Below are positions 12,310 through 22,959 of a stretch of DNA of 64,000 nucleotides, one piece after another. Both the position numbers and the translations under genes were made by a program. The notes below the pieces were generated by a model. It saw only the letters and a list, made by a program, of their open reading frames with translations, was not told where the DNA came from and made no database searches. Origin of the DNA: Tamarix chinensis (taxonomy: Eukaryota; Streptophyta; Magnoliopsida; Caryophyllales; Tamaricaceae); NCBI GenBank assembly GCA_030549775.1, contig CM060180.1, positions 85,759,172 through 85,823,171 of the forward strand. The letters run 5' to 3'. Numbering within the stretch: the first letter of the stretch is position 1; each line of letters opens with the position of its first letter.

Positions 12310-13490
12310 ATTAACTTATTTTCCCCTATTTTCCCATTTCCCTTTTTTTCCTTTTCCTTTTCCTTTCCTTCTCCATTTTCTCCTTTTCCTCCTTCCTCTC
12401 TTTTTCCCTTTTACTTTTCCTGGTTTCGGGCTGCCAGGCCTCCCCTCCTTGCACGCCTAGGCCACTAGCCCATTCTTCCCCCCCACACGCACAGGCACAA
12501 CCTAGCCTCTTCCCTCCTCTTTCTTTTCCTTTCTCCCTTGGACCGAGCCGACCCAACTTCATTTTTCCCCCTACGTTGGCCTGCTTCCCCCTCTCCCTTT
12601 CTTTCTTTTCCTTCTCCACCTGCCTCGACCCGACAACCCCGACTAGTCTTCATCACCAGGTCTATCGCCCCGAACGCCTCCCGCTGCCACCTCCTGCAAC
12701 CACTGCCACCACCTACAACTCTCTCTCTCTCTCCTATCTTTTTTTCACTGTTTTGGAACCGGGTAGCCATGCACCCCATCCTGCATGGCTCCCCTTTCCC
12801 CCTCTTTGTCACCCTCTCCCTGCTACCCTACTACACCTTGCCATCGACCGACCACCTATCCCCTTACCCTCCCTCTTCTTTTTCTTCTCCTCTTCAGCCC
12901 TTTTTCTGCCTCAATTCTCAAGCTCAAAACCTTACCCGACCTCCCTCTTCTCTCCTTTCTTCTCCTTCCATTTTTCCCTTGTTTATGCATCGCCACCGCC
13001 CTCTGTCGCTCTACTACTTCACCAACCCCTTGCATCACTCCCTACCACCCTCCACCTCATCCTCGCACCACCAAAATATCCCTCTCAAGCCATCCCGCAA
13101 CCCTTCTTCCTCCCCACCTATTTTTCTCTCCATTTTCCTCCTTCTCGACAACCCACCTGCAACCCCACCGTTCGCCGCCGTCCGGCTGTCTCTGCCGCCA
13201 CCCAACCCACCATTCAACTCCCTGAAACCTCCTCTACGACCCCCATACATTGTTTGGCCAAAACAAGTCCCCAAACCCCTTCATTTTTCCCTTCTCCTTT
13301 CCTTCCTTCTTAGCCCCTCCACCCCGACCCTCCTCGGCAGCCACCTTCGTGGCCTCGCTGATGCCGCCGCTGCCGCCCTTGGCCGCCGTGAACCCATCCC
13401 CGACAACCAACTACACCCCCTCTTCACTCCTGCACCATTCCCTTGCCCTAAATCCTCCCCCACCTGCCCTCTTTTCTAGCCAGCATGAGT
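12310..13490 (+). repeat. Polypyrimidine (C/T-rich) block of element A
   Basis: About 1.2 kb of CCT/CTT/CCA-rich sequence on the + strand, far richer in GC than its surroundings. Several overlapping frames stay open (for example 12538-13479, 313 codons), all rich in Pro, Ser and Leu. Equivalent blocks occur in B (about 22960-24115, reversed) and C (about 25560-26800). I interpret the open frames as a by-product of composition rather than genes. Confidence 0.8.
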
Positions 13491-14129
13491 TTCTGCATTT
13501 ATTGGCCATTTTTATTAATAATTTAAAGGTATGATAATATTTAAATTAATTATTTCATTAAGTAAAATTTATAAAGTCTTGTGCTTTGATTTTCTTATTT
13601 CTAATATAATAAATATTGATATTATTTTTAGGTGTTGATTTTTCTATTTAAAGTTTGAGTCTTTAACCAGGATACCAATAAGATTTGATTTTTGCAGGAA
13701 TTAAGGTAATCGTTAAACGCATGGATAAACGTATATTAGCACATTAGGATTTTTAATATATTATTATGCTTGATATTTTTGGTTTAATATAATATATATA
13801 TTCGCTTGTATTTATTGATAAAAAAAGAAAGAAAGGAAAGTATGCTAGTTTATATGCCATGTGTGGAAATGTTGTTTAAGGGAAGAGTTTGATTATTAAT
13901 GAAAGTGTTAAGTACTTATCCATGTTATTTTATGTTATTGTGACCATTTATGCATAAATATTATTATTCTGAGCCCTAGGGACCTTTTCATAATATTTAT
14001 TGTGCAAGAATGTGGCCTAATATGTATGGGTGCTAATATGTATTATATTAAAATATAATAGTGGTGGAGTTGGATATTGTTAATGGAGTGTTAATATTAT
14101 TATTCCATGTGGTAATGTTAATTTAATAA

Positions 14130-15215
14130 AAGTGGGGTAATAAAGGGGGTAAAGTGGTAATTTTAAAGGCAAAAGGGCAATATGGTAATTTTATGATTAA
14201 ATGGCAAAATGGTAATTTTATAAGTAAAGGGGTATTATGGTAATTTTGGGAGTAAAGGATAAAGAGGTAATTTTGGGAGTAAAAAGGGTAATATGGTAAT
14301 TTTATAAGTAAACGGCAAAATGTGAAATTTATAAGTAAAGGGGTATTATGGTAATTTTGGAAGTAAAGGGTAATATGGTAATTTTAGAAAAGAAGGTTAA
14401 AATGGTAATTTTGTAAGGAAGGACACAAATGGTAATTTTGGATGTAAAAGGGTAAAATAGTAAATTGTAAAGCAAAAAGGGTATTATGGTAATTTTATAA
14501 GTAAAAGGGTATTGTGGTAATTTTGTAAATAAAAGGATATTCTGGTAATTTGGAAGTAAGGGGTAGAAGGGTAATTTTGTAAATTAAAAAGATATTTATG
14601 GCAAACTTGGGAGTGAGGGGTAACTTGGTAATTATGATAATAGAGAAAGGTAATTTGGTAAATTAACCAATAAAAGGGCATTATGGTAATTTTAATAATG
14701 GAGAAGGGCAATATAGTAATTATAATAATTGATAAGGGTAAATTAATAATTATAATAATGGAGAAGGGTACAATGATAATTGTAATAATTGAGAATGGTA
14801 AATTAATAATTATAATTATAGGGAAGGATAAATTAATAATTACAATAATGGAGAATGGTAAAATGGTATTTATAATAATTGAAAAGGGTAAAATGGTATT
14901 TATAATAATTTAGAGGGGTAAAATGGTAATTATGATAATGAAGAAGGGAAATTTGGTAATTTATCCAACTAAAGGGGCAATTTGGTAATTTAATCGACTA
15001 AAGGGTAAATTGGTAATTATTTAACCAACTAAAGGGGCAAAGTGGTAATTATGCTAATAAAGGAGGGTAATTTGGTAATTTATCCAACTCAAGGGCAATT
15101 TAGTAATTATAACAAAGGAGAAGGGAAATTTAGTAATCTAACCAACCAATTGGGAATCATGATAAGTATAATAATTGTGAAGGGTGATTGGTAATCTAAT
15201 AAGTGTGGGAGATAA
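14130..15215 (+). repeat. Minisatellite of about 20 bp units in element A
   Basis: Degenerate tandem units on the pattern AAAGGGGTAATATGGTAATT repeat for about 1.1 kb with spacing of roughly 18-30 bp. The GGTAATT core is the best kept part. The same array occurs in C (27416-28330) and, reversed, in B (21150-22265), so it belongs to the family. Confidence 0.85.
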
Positions 15216-16081
15216 CTTGGTAGTCCAAACCGAGTAGAGATGTGGCTAAGAACAATGATGCGTGTATTATATGCCTCGTGTGCCATGTGTTATGCCGTAT
15301 TAGGTGCTTTATGCTTAATGATTAATCATTTGTAGTGCAACTTCAAGTGATGTATGCTTATGAGACTTCCTTATGGCATGTGTATGATGATCATATATGT
15401 TGAGCGTGCGATGTTATGTGATATGACCCTCTAGGACATGCATGCTAGGATGTTTAATAATAAGATGTGGGGTGAAAGTATAAAAAGGAACAAATGGGAA
15501 GTGAGTTGACTAAGGGGACATAAGATTGACCTTATTATCTCATGATCCATGAGGGGAAAAATAAAAAGGATATTATGATCAAAATAAAGGAGTGATGCAA
15601 CTCTTGCATGGGAGGTTTCTGGGGTTTGTATGGGATAATCCTTACATAAGAAAGGTGTTAGGGTTTGAGCGGCCAACTAGGGTTTTACGGTCACATGTAT
15701 GATTGGTGAGTAGAGTGATGGGATTTGGGTTGAAACTAAATGAGATGAGGTGTTGGACGATAAAAGAAAAGTTAGGCCACATAGGTTCGATTAGGGTTTC
15801 AAGGGAAACCCAAGAGAATGGTAGTGAGAGAATTTGAATGTCGTAAGGTGATGGGCCTCAACCCACACCCTTAGGAGTTAGGTTTTCGTTATGAGTAGAT
15901 GTAAGGGGGAATAGATGTCGGGGTGTGATAAGAGGAGCAATGGTCTCAAGATATGGGATGGGCCCTCTCAGAAGGATAGAAGTAGAGGTCAGCGGTATGC
16001 ATGTCAAGGGTGAAATACTTTTGAATAAGATACAAATAAGATACTAATCACTTAAAGTGGAAGATTATTGAGCCGGGTCCA

Positions 16082-16420
16082 GACCGATCCACCGGCATAA
16101 TAGTGGTCAGGTGCCAGGGTGCCTTGGAGACCGATCCACCAACATATAATAGTGGTTAGGTGCGTTCTGCCCTATAAGTGACCGATCCACCGGCTATAAT
16201 AGTGGGGGATCCCGAGCTCAATAAATCGAACATCATAATGATAAGATATGGAAAGACACAAAGTAGTTACAGTGGAGCACCATGAGAGTCGGGGCCAGAC
16301 CGATCCAATGGCATAATAGTGTCCGTGAGTGTTTTGTCCTAGAGACTGATCCACCGGCATATAATAGTGGTTAGGTGCATTCTACCCTATAAGTGACCGA
16401 TCCACCGGCTATAATAGTAG
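16082..16420 (+). repeat. Array of ACCGATCCACCGGC...ATAATAGTGG motifs in element A
   Basis: Six copies of a roughly 25 bp motif, spaced irregularly, joined by recurring linkers such as TTAGGTGCGTTCTGCCC. In the better kept copies of B and C the core reads CCGGTCCACCGG, a perfect 5-2-5 inverted repeat, and CCAC...GTGG flanks the ATAATA. This is a conserved cis-element array and not a CRISPR. Confidence 0.8.
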
Positions 16421-16683
16421 GATTCCTACACTCATATGGATATAAAATATGAGAGTTGATTGAATAATGATGGACTAATAGCTTAAAGCCCAAATGTATT
16501 GATTTTGCACTATGACATGGCTTAAGGCCCAAAAGTATCGATTGTTCATAACAACCTATTGATATCTAATGTGAATGTTAATTATGTGAATGTTAAATAT
16601 ACACATCTTGTTATATATGTATGTAGCTTTGTTTCATGCGTTGCATTGCGGGCTTGCCTTTAAATGTGATTTTAAAGGGTTAC

Positions 16684-16701
16684 TCAGTACCGTAGTACTG
16701 A
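16684..16701. promoter_or_regulatory. Conserved palindrome TCAGTAC-CGTA-GTACTGA
   Basis: A perfect 7 bp stem with a 4 nt loop. The same block with the following TATTCAATGGGCA stretch is found in B (about 19795-19875, reversed) and C (about 29835-29900). It may be a protein-binding or RNA-structure element of the LTR; the function is unknown. Confidence 0.6.
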
Positions 16702-17028
16702 AGGGTTCCATTTGTAGGACCCCTACCTATTCAATGGGCAATGTCCCTTGCAAATCTTTTTTAGGTGCTACTCAAGTGGGCAACGGGAAAAAGCGTAAGG
16801 ATAATCCGGAACCGTTAGGGTCTTTCCTTTTCTCTTTTAAATGTCTGGTTTAAATGTAATTTTGTTCTTATAACCACCATTGGTGGAATATATTCTTATA
16901 AAATTGTTTACTTACGCTACTCTGATTTAAAAATGGGTTGAATTTCTAGCAATTGATATTTTGTTCTTTAGCATTAGCACTTGGTACTGAAACGGTATGA
17001 GTGAACCGGTCTGGTACTAAGTGTGGCG

Positions 17029-17121
17029 GTAATATCCACAAAATTCATAGTTTGTTATTTTACTTCCGCTAAACTTTTAATGAAACAAAATTTTTCAGTA
17101 GTGAATTTTGGGGGTGTTACA
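17029..17121 (+). repeat. 3' terminal inverted repeat of element A
   Basis: GTAATATCCACAAAATTCA (from about 17029) pairs imperfectly with the terminal TGAATTTTGGGGGTGTTAC. The arrangement is shared with B, C and D (see the findings). Confidence 0.65.
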
Positions 17122-17475
17122 CAAAAAAAAAACATAACAAAGGAATACTTAAAGCATGGGTCGCCTCCTATGAAGCGCTTTTTTAGGGTCATTAGCTTGA
17201 CCACAATGGATTTCAAACCAATAGCATTTTAGGAAGGGCGATGGTGCCCAACTTCTCAATTGGAGATCTGGCAACATAATATTTTAATTGTTACCCATTT
17301 ACTTTGAATTCTCCCGTAGATTCACTCCATATTTCAACTTCCCAGATGGGATATACCTTACACACTTGGAATGATCCCGACCACCTCAAGTATAGCTTTG
17401 CTTGAAAAAGCTTCAAACAAGAGTTTAATAGGAGTATCAGCTCTCTCTCCCTAAATTATTTTCAGAGAATACGTT
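17122..17475 (-). pseudogene. Integrase C-terminus of the Tat/Athila-like element (fragment)
   Basis: On the - strand, from 17475 down, the frame reads FQAKLYLRWSGSFQVCKVYP, then GEFKVNGQQLKYYVARSP. This matches the KLRSRWSGPF...GRFKVNGQRLKPY pattern at the C-terminus of plant Tat/Athila integrases (the GPF/Y-type module). It is separated from the integrase core at 32788-33245 by the inner gypsy element and its ACGTT duplication. After the C-terminus the sequence includes the CATGGGTCGCCTCCTATGAA stretch, also common in these elements. Stops and frame breaks make it non-functional. Confidence 0.7.
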
Positions 17476-18312
17476 TGATGTGGTTTTTATCAAAGTAATG
17501 GAAGGTTGGATTGAAATTTGTATTAGAAGCTTTCACCCATGATCAAATGCAAAAGAAATGAAGTGAATTGGTGGATTATAGGAAAAGAACTTGAAGATAC
17601 AAGTTGAAGGATCTGTGTTGATAGATTTGAAGCCTTCAAAGGTGTCAAATTGAAGATAGATTTTGAGGAAGGATTAATCCCGGATTTTCCTTTCTCAATG
17701 TAGACCCAAAAGGGAGGATTAGACTTTATCTATCATGTTCAAAGTTTTATCAAAATTCTTATTCAATATCTACATACAAATGCTGCGCACAAGTAAGGTA
17801 TATATAGGAGAGAATAAGCTTGGTCGTGACTAGCTTAAACCAGCTGAGTATTCTTCCTTAATTCAGACCATTAATCATGGTTGAATTAAGCCCATATTAA
17901 CCTTAATCTAAAGTATAATATCATTGGTTAAATGATACTAAGGACTAATATTACAAAGCGATATAATTGACTAAGATACATACATGAAATTATAGCTATA
18001 CCCCTAACTTACATAAAATATACTTAGGGTCAGGGTTTACAACAAGTTTATACAAATGAATATCATCACTTTATATAGCATTGCATGCCTTAGAATACTT
18101 GTACACATCAATGTGTATGAACATCATCTTCTTGCACATATGTGACATACCTACAAGAATAACTTGAATATTTTTCAATGTCAAGCATGTTAGAATTATC
18201 AAGAATATTTAACATGATAGGCTCCAACATTAAGAAAGCTAAATCATCTTCCATACCTTTAGGATTAGAATGAAAATTACAATCATTATATTCAATGGAT
18301 GCTCCTGCATCA
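17476..18312 (-). repeat. 3' LTR of the inner Ty3/gypsy element
   Basis: 837 bp, TGATGTGGTTTTTATC...CCTGCATCA on the + strand. It aligns throughout with the LTR at 31920-32787, which has an extra run of about 30 bp (near 32518-32550). The LTR start follows a polypurine tract on the - strand. Confidence 0.88.
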
Positions 18313-18314
18313 TA

Positions 18315-18326
18315 CTCCCCAAGTTG
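18315..18326 (-). other. Polypurine tract of the inner Ty3/gypsy element
   Basis: On the - strand AACTTGGGGAG-TA sits immediately before the LTR start TGATGCAGG. Confidence 0.7.
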
Positions 18327-19394
18327 AGAAGAATTTGCCCTCAAATTTTCATCAAAATAATAAGGAGACAAATCACCAACATTAAAATTTCTTCAAATTC
18401 CTCCATAAGAATCTGGAAGTTCAAGTTCATAGGCATTATCTCCAAAATTCCTAAGTATTTTAAATGGACCATCGGCTCTTGGCATTAGTTTGTTTTTACA
18501 TAAATTAAAAAATCATTCTTTACGTAAATGTAACCAAACTAAGTCACCAGGAGAAAACACATAAGAGTTTCTATGCTTATTTGCTTGAGCTTTATACTTG
18601 GCATTAGATTTTTCAATATAATTTTTTATTTTCTAATGAAGTTGTTGAAAAAAATTTATTCTCTCTTTAGCCTCATAGTTTTGCATTTCACCTTTTTTCA
18701 ACGGAATCACGTTAATAGGCATGTTAGGATTCACACCATACACCACCTCAAACATACTAGTTTGAGTAGTACTAGGAGGACTACGATTATAAGCAAACTC
18801 TGCATGAGCTAACTTAACATCCCAATTTTTTGCAATTTTATTAACTAAGACTCTTAATAATGTACCAAGAGTTCTATTAGTTACCTCAGTTTGACCATCA
18901 GTTTGGGAATGATGTGAAGTGCTAAATAACAATTTAGTACCAAGCATATGCCATAAAGTTTTCCAAAAATAACTCATAAACTTGACATAAGCAGTATTTG
19001 AAAGAATTATACAAAAATTCTTATTTTCTTTCACAACTCCTTTATCCATAAGTTCTTGTATTTGTTTTTGTAATTCCTTAGCTTCTTCTAGGTTACATCT
19101 ATAAGCCGGTTTATTAGGGATATTCATACCAAGAACAAGATCAATATCATGTTCTATACATCTTTTAGGTGGTAATCCAGGAGGTAAGTCATCAGGAAAT
19201 ACATCATTAAACTCATCAAGCAACTTAGTCAAATTAAGATTTTCAAGTTGTTGTTTTTCAAGTTTAGAATCTTTAGAAACTAAAGCATAACAAATTCCTT
19301 CTTCTTTTATACATTTTTCCATAGCCTTTTCATGTAAAAATAATCTCTTTTTATTATCAATCAAGGGCATATGATCATATAAAGAAGGAGTGAG
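18327..19394 (-). pseudogene. Deleted pol: start of RT fused to integrase
   Basis: From 19394 down, the frame carries the protease-RT linker (LLDEFNDVFPDDLPPGLPP, EHDIDLVLGM, LQKQIQELMDKGVVKE), which is the N-terminal edge of a Ty3/gypsy RT. It then jumps, still in frame, to integrase (SHHSQTDGQTEVTNRTLG, WDVKLAHAEFAYNRS, FEVVYGVNP). The RT catalytic YxDD, RNase H and the integrase N-terminus are missing. Downstream (18630-18330) shifted frames retain VFSPGDLVWLHLRKE and LELPDSYGG, the integrase C-terminal region. The long open frame (18633-19415) takes its first codons from the end of inserted element B. No function is expected. Confidence 0.8.
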
Positions 19395-19490
19395 TGTAAC
19401 ACCCCCAAAATTCACTACTGAAAAATTTCGTTAATTAAAGGAAGAATAGCGGAAGCAGATAAATAAAACGTGAATTTTGGGAGTATTACC
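19395..19490 (-). repeat. Terminal inverted repeat at the 3' end of element B
   Basis: GTAACACCCCCAAAATTCAC (from 19396) and GTGAATTTTGGGAGTATTAC (19471-19490) are inverted copies matching at 18 of 20 positions, separated by about 55 bp. Confidence 0.75.
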
Positions 19491-20106
19491 GCCACACTTA
19501 GTACCAGACCGATTCACTCATACCGTTCCAGTACCAAGTGCTAAGGCTAAGAAAATGAAATACAATTCGAAAGACATTCAACATGCATAAATCAGAGTAA
19601 ATTGCAAGCTTCAACATATTTAAATCAGAGTAGCGCATCAAATCGTTTTCAAGAATAAAATCCACCAATGGTGGTTACTTTAACAACGTTAACATTTAAA
19701 ACCGAGAATTTAAATGAGAAAGAGAAAAAGCCATGATACCGGAAAATTCCTTACTCTCCTTCCCGTAACCCACTTGAGTAGCACCTGAAAATACCTGCAA
19801 GGGCACTGCCCATTGAATAGGCAGGGGCCCCATAAAGGGAATCCCTTCAGTACTACGGTACTGAGTAACTCTTTAATACCACACTTAAAAACAGGCCTGC
19901 ATACGGCACATAATGCAAGTCACGCACATAAATAATGAGAGGTGCATACGTAACAATAACACGTAACACAAGTTATAATTCATGATCGATATCTTTGGGC
20001 CTTAAGCCATGTCATAGTGTAAGATCAGTACATTCTGGACTTGAGCCATTATTCCATCATTATTCAATCAATATCATATTTTATATCCATGTGAGTGCGA
20101 GAAACC

Positions 20107-20488
20107 CACTATTATAGCCGGTGGACCGGAAAGTATACACTCAGGGCAGAACGCCTCTGACCACTATTATTGCCGGTGGACCGGAAGATAAACACACAGG
20201 GCAGAACACACCTGACCACTATTATTTGCTGGTGGACCGGTCTGGCCCCGACTCACATGGTGTTCCACTATAAGTGATTAGTATTTTTTCCATAATCTTA
20301 TTCATATACATAACCGATTTTATTGAGCTCGGGACCCCCACTATTACAACCGGTGGACCGGGATATATAAGAATCATCATCTAGGGCACAACGCTCCTGG
20401 CCACTATTATAACCGGTGGACCGGGATACATATAACTCATCATCCAGGGCACAACGCTCCTGGCCACTATTATAACCGGTGGACCGGT
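20107..20488 (-). repeat. CCGGTGGACCGG palindrome array of element B
   Basis: Six copies of CCACTATTAT...CCGGTGGACCGG, mostly joined by CAGGGCA(G/C)AACGC-type linkers. This is the reverse complement of the arrays in A and C and is better preserved than in A. Confidence 0.85.
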
Positions 20489-21149
20489 ACTCAATATCAT
20501 AATCAGCTGGGCCCGGCTCATTAATATTTCACTTTCAATAATAGTATCTTTCCTTTCTTTAATCAGCACATCAATCATATTTATTTGCCTCGATTGGGAG
20601 ATCGATAACCCGGGACGCAAAGGTACACCGGTCGTACCGGTGCATATCAACGACTCAGTACCCTTCAACCATGAACCCAAGGACGCAAAGGTACCCTGGT
20701 CGTACTGGTGCATAAAGCTAACTCAGTACCCTACCGACAAGGACACCTAATCCATAAGTATGCATACCCCCTAACTAGGTCCGTAGAGCTAGGAAGAGTA
20801 AGATATAGGGCCTGGCTGGGGCACAAAGGCACACCAGCAAATACCAGAATAATCGTGGACTAAACCACGTCCTTAGGGTAGCGACCCCTAAGGAGTCACC
20901 ATTCCCGATCTCGAGGTCTTTCACTTTAAGTAATAGTGTCTTAATTAAGGTGATCACGAAAAGCACGATAATCTGATACTTATTCACTTTCAATCGTTCT
21001 GATATCATTAATCGTTTCTTATTCAGATGATTATCCAGAATATCACAGAGAAACCATTAAGGCCATCCTAATTATCAAATACTCTTACTTGGCTAATCAG
21101 CATTATTTAATCATATAATAAAGGTCCACAATTCCAAAGACATTTTAGG

Positions 21150-22265
21150 TACAAACTACTCATTTGCCCTTTACTTATATAATTGTTAAGTATCCATTCC
21201 TTACTTGATAAATTACCACATTACCCTTAAGGTTGCATAATTACCAAATTACCCCTTGTCCGCTTTAGATTACCAAATTGTCTCCTACACTTTTTAGACC
21301 ACCATTCACCCCTCATAATTACTACACTTATCATATTTCCCTTTTGGTTGGTTATATTACCAAATCGCCCTTCTCCTTTGTTATAATTACTAAATTGCCC
21401 TTGAGTTGGATAAATTACCAAATTGCCCTTCTCCTTATCGTAATTACCATTTTACCTCTCTCAATTATTTTTAATTGTCATTTACCCTTTTCAATTATCA
21501 TAAATTCCAAATTAACCTTCCTCATAATTAATTTACCCCTCTTCATAATTACAATTACCAATTTTACCCTTCTCCATATTTAAAATTACCATAATGCCCT
21601 TTAATTGGTTAATTTACCAAGTTACCCTTCTATAGCATCATACTTATCCAATTGCCCTTCTACAATCATAATTTAATTTCTAAATTACCTTTGGTCGTTA
21701 TCATAATTACCACGTTACCCCTTACTCCCAAGTTTACCATAATATCCTTTTATTTACAAAATTACCATTTTACCCCTTACATCCAATTTTACCATAATAT
21801 CCTTTTATTTATGAAAATTACCACCTTACATCTTTTACTTTACAAATTACTATTTTACCCCTTCACATCCAAGATTACCATCTTTATCTTTCCTTACATA
21901 ATTACCATTTTGCCCTTCTTTTCCAAATTACCATATTACCCCTTTACTTATAAATTACCACTTCACCATTCACTTATAAAATTTACCATATTACCCTTTA
22001 CTTATGAAATTACGATTTTGCCCCTTTACCTCCAAAATTACCATAGTGCCCTCCTTCATCCCAAAATTACTATTTTACCCCCCCCCACTTCCAAAATTAC
22101 CATTTTACCCTTCTTTCTCACAACTTACAATTTTATCCTTTACTTGTAAATTATCATTTGACCATTTAATCATAAAATTTCCATATTATTCTTTTATCTC
22201 AAAAATTACCGAAATACCCTTTCCACTTATAAAATTTCCACTCAACCCCTTTATTCACCATTTTT
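21150..22265 (-). repeat. Minisatellite of about 20 bp units in element B
   Basis: Degenerate AAATTACCATATTACCCCTTT units for about 1.1 kb, the reverse complement of the arrays in A and C. Short open frames through it are composition effects. Confidence 0.85.
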
Positions 22266-22870
22266 ATGAATTTACTAACACTACATAAAATAATGATATT
22301 AATACTTCATTTTTATCATCTAAGTCCACCAACTTGTCATTTTTCAACATAATACTCATTAGCAACTACACACATTGATTTATATACCTCATAAGCATAA
22401 TTACTAAAATATCCTTAAACAATAACATCATTCATGCATTAACAACATGGTACATCATAAAAAAGTATTTAACATTTCTATCCATATTCCAACTCCTTCT
22501 TTATTTAACATACCTACATATGGCACAAAAGTTATCATGCTTTTTCTTTTTAACAAACAATATAAGAAACCATAAACATATCATGCTAAGCAAACAAAGC
22601 ATGCATAAAATCATACTAAACCCTAAATGTGCTAGCATACGTTTTTCCATATATTTAAGGGAGGATTAACGGTTACCTTAATCTCGCAAAATATCAAATC
22701 TTACCAAGCATAATTAGCAACTCAACACCTAAAAATAATATCCATCATTATTGTTAGAAGTAAGAAGTTAAAAAGGATAAAACTTTATAAAATTTAATTA
22801 GTAAAACACTTAACATAAAATACCATTATACCTTAAAAATTAGCCAAATAATTTTTAAAATGAAGGGGAG

Positions 22871-22894
22871 CTCACGCTGCATGGGCAGCGTGAG
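22871..22894. other. Perfect hairpin CTCACGCTGC-ATGG-GCAGCGTGAG
   Basis: A 10 bp perfect stem with a 4 nt loop at the junction of the AT-rich part and the pyrimidine block of element B. Element C has the same structure with one mismatch (about 26764-26789). Element A keeps only a decayed trace near 13481-13496. Confidence 0.75.
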
Positions 22895-22959
22895 TTTCAT
22901 GCAAAACCCATGGGGGAAAAAGGCTCAAAGAGGGTGAAGGGAGCAAAATACATTATTTT

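Larger units (their letters stand above)
12021..17121 (+). mobile_element. Element A: 5.1 kb solo-LTR-like insertion, TSD CAAAA
   Basis: The unit runs from TATAATCCCCCAAAATTTT to TTTTGGGGGTGTTACA and is flanked by CAAAA at 12016-12020 and 17122-17126. Relative to B and C the second base of the start is mutated (TG to TA). Internal order: AT-rich 5' end (12021-12310), polypyrimidine block (12310-13490), AT-rich spacer, minisatellite (14130-15215), unique block, palindrome array (16082-16420), TCAGTAC palindrome (16684-16701) and 3' terminal inverted repeat (17029-17121). TG...CA-type ends with a 5 bp TSD are the signature of LTR retrotransposon integration. The two ends are not direct repeats of each other, so this is one long LTR rather than an LTR pair. 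It lies in the Tat/Athila-like element. Confidence 0.8.

Noticed and set aside
12538..13479. 313-codon Pro/Ser/Leu-rich open frame, with similar frames at 22978-24035 (-) and 25638-26681
   Set aside because: All lie in strand-asymmetric CT-rich blocks where several frames are open at once, no domain is recognisable, and the frame is not conserved between copies. Treated as composition, though listed as a finding because the ends coincide.
16082..16420. Regularly spaced repeats that superficially resemble a CRISPR array
   Set aside because: Plant nuclear context, irregular spacing, linkers that are themselves repeats, and presence at the same place in every family member show a module of the LTR.
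12021..17121. Element A as a DNA transposon with terminal inverted repeats (TGTAA...TTACA)
   Set aside because: The ends do resemble inverted repeats, but 5 bp TSDs with TG...CA-type termini fit LTR integration better, and no transposase or subterminal transposon pattern was seen. Not fully excluded.
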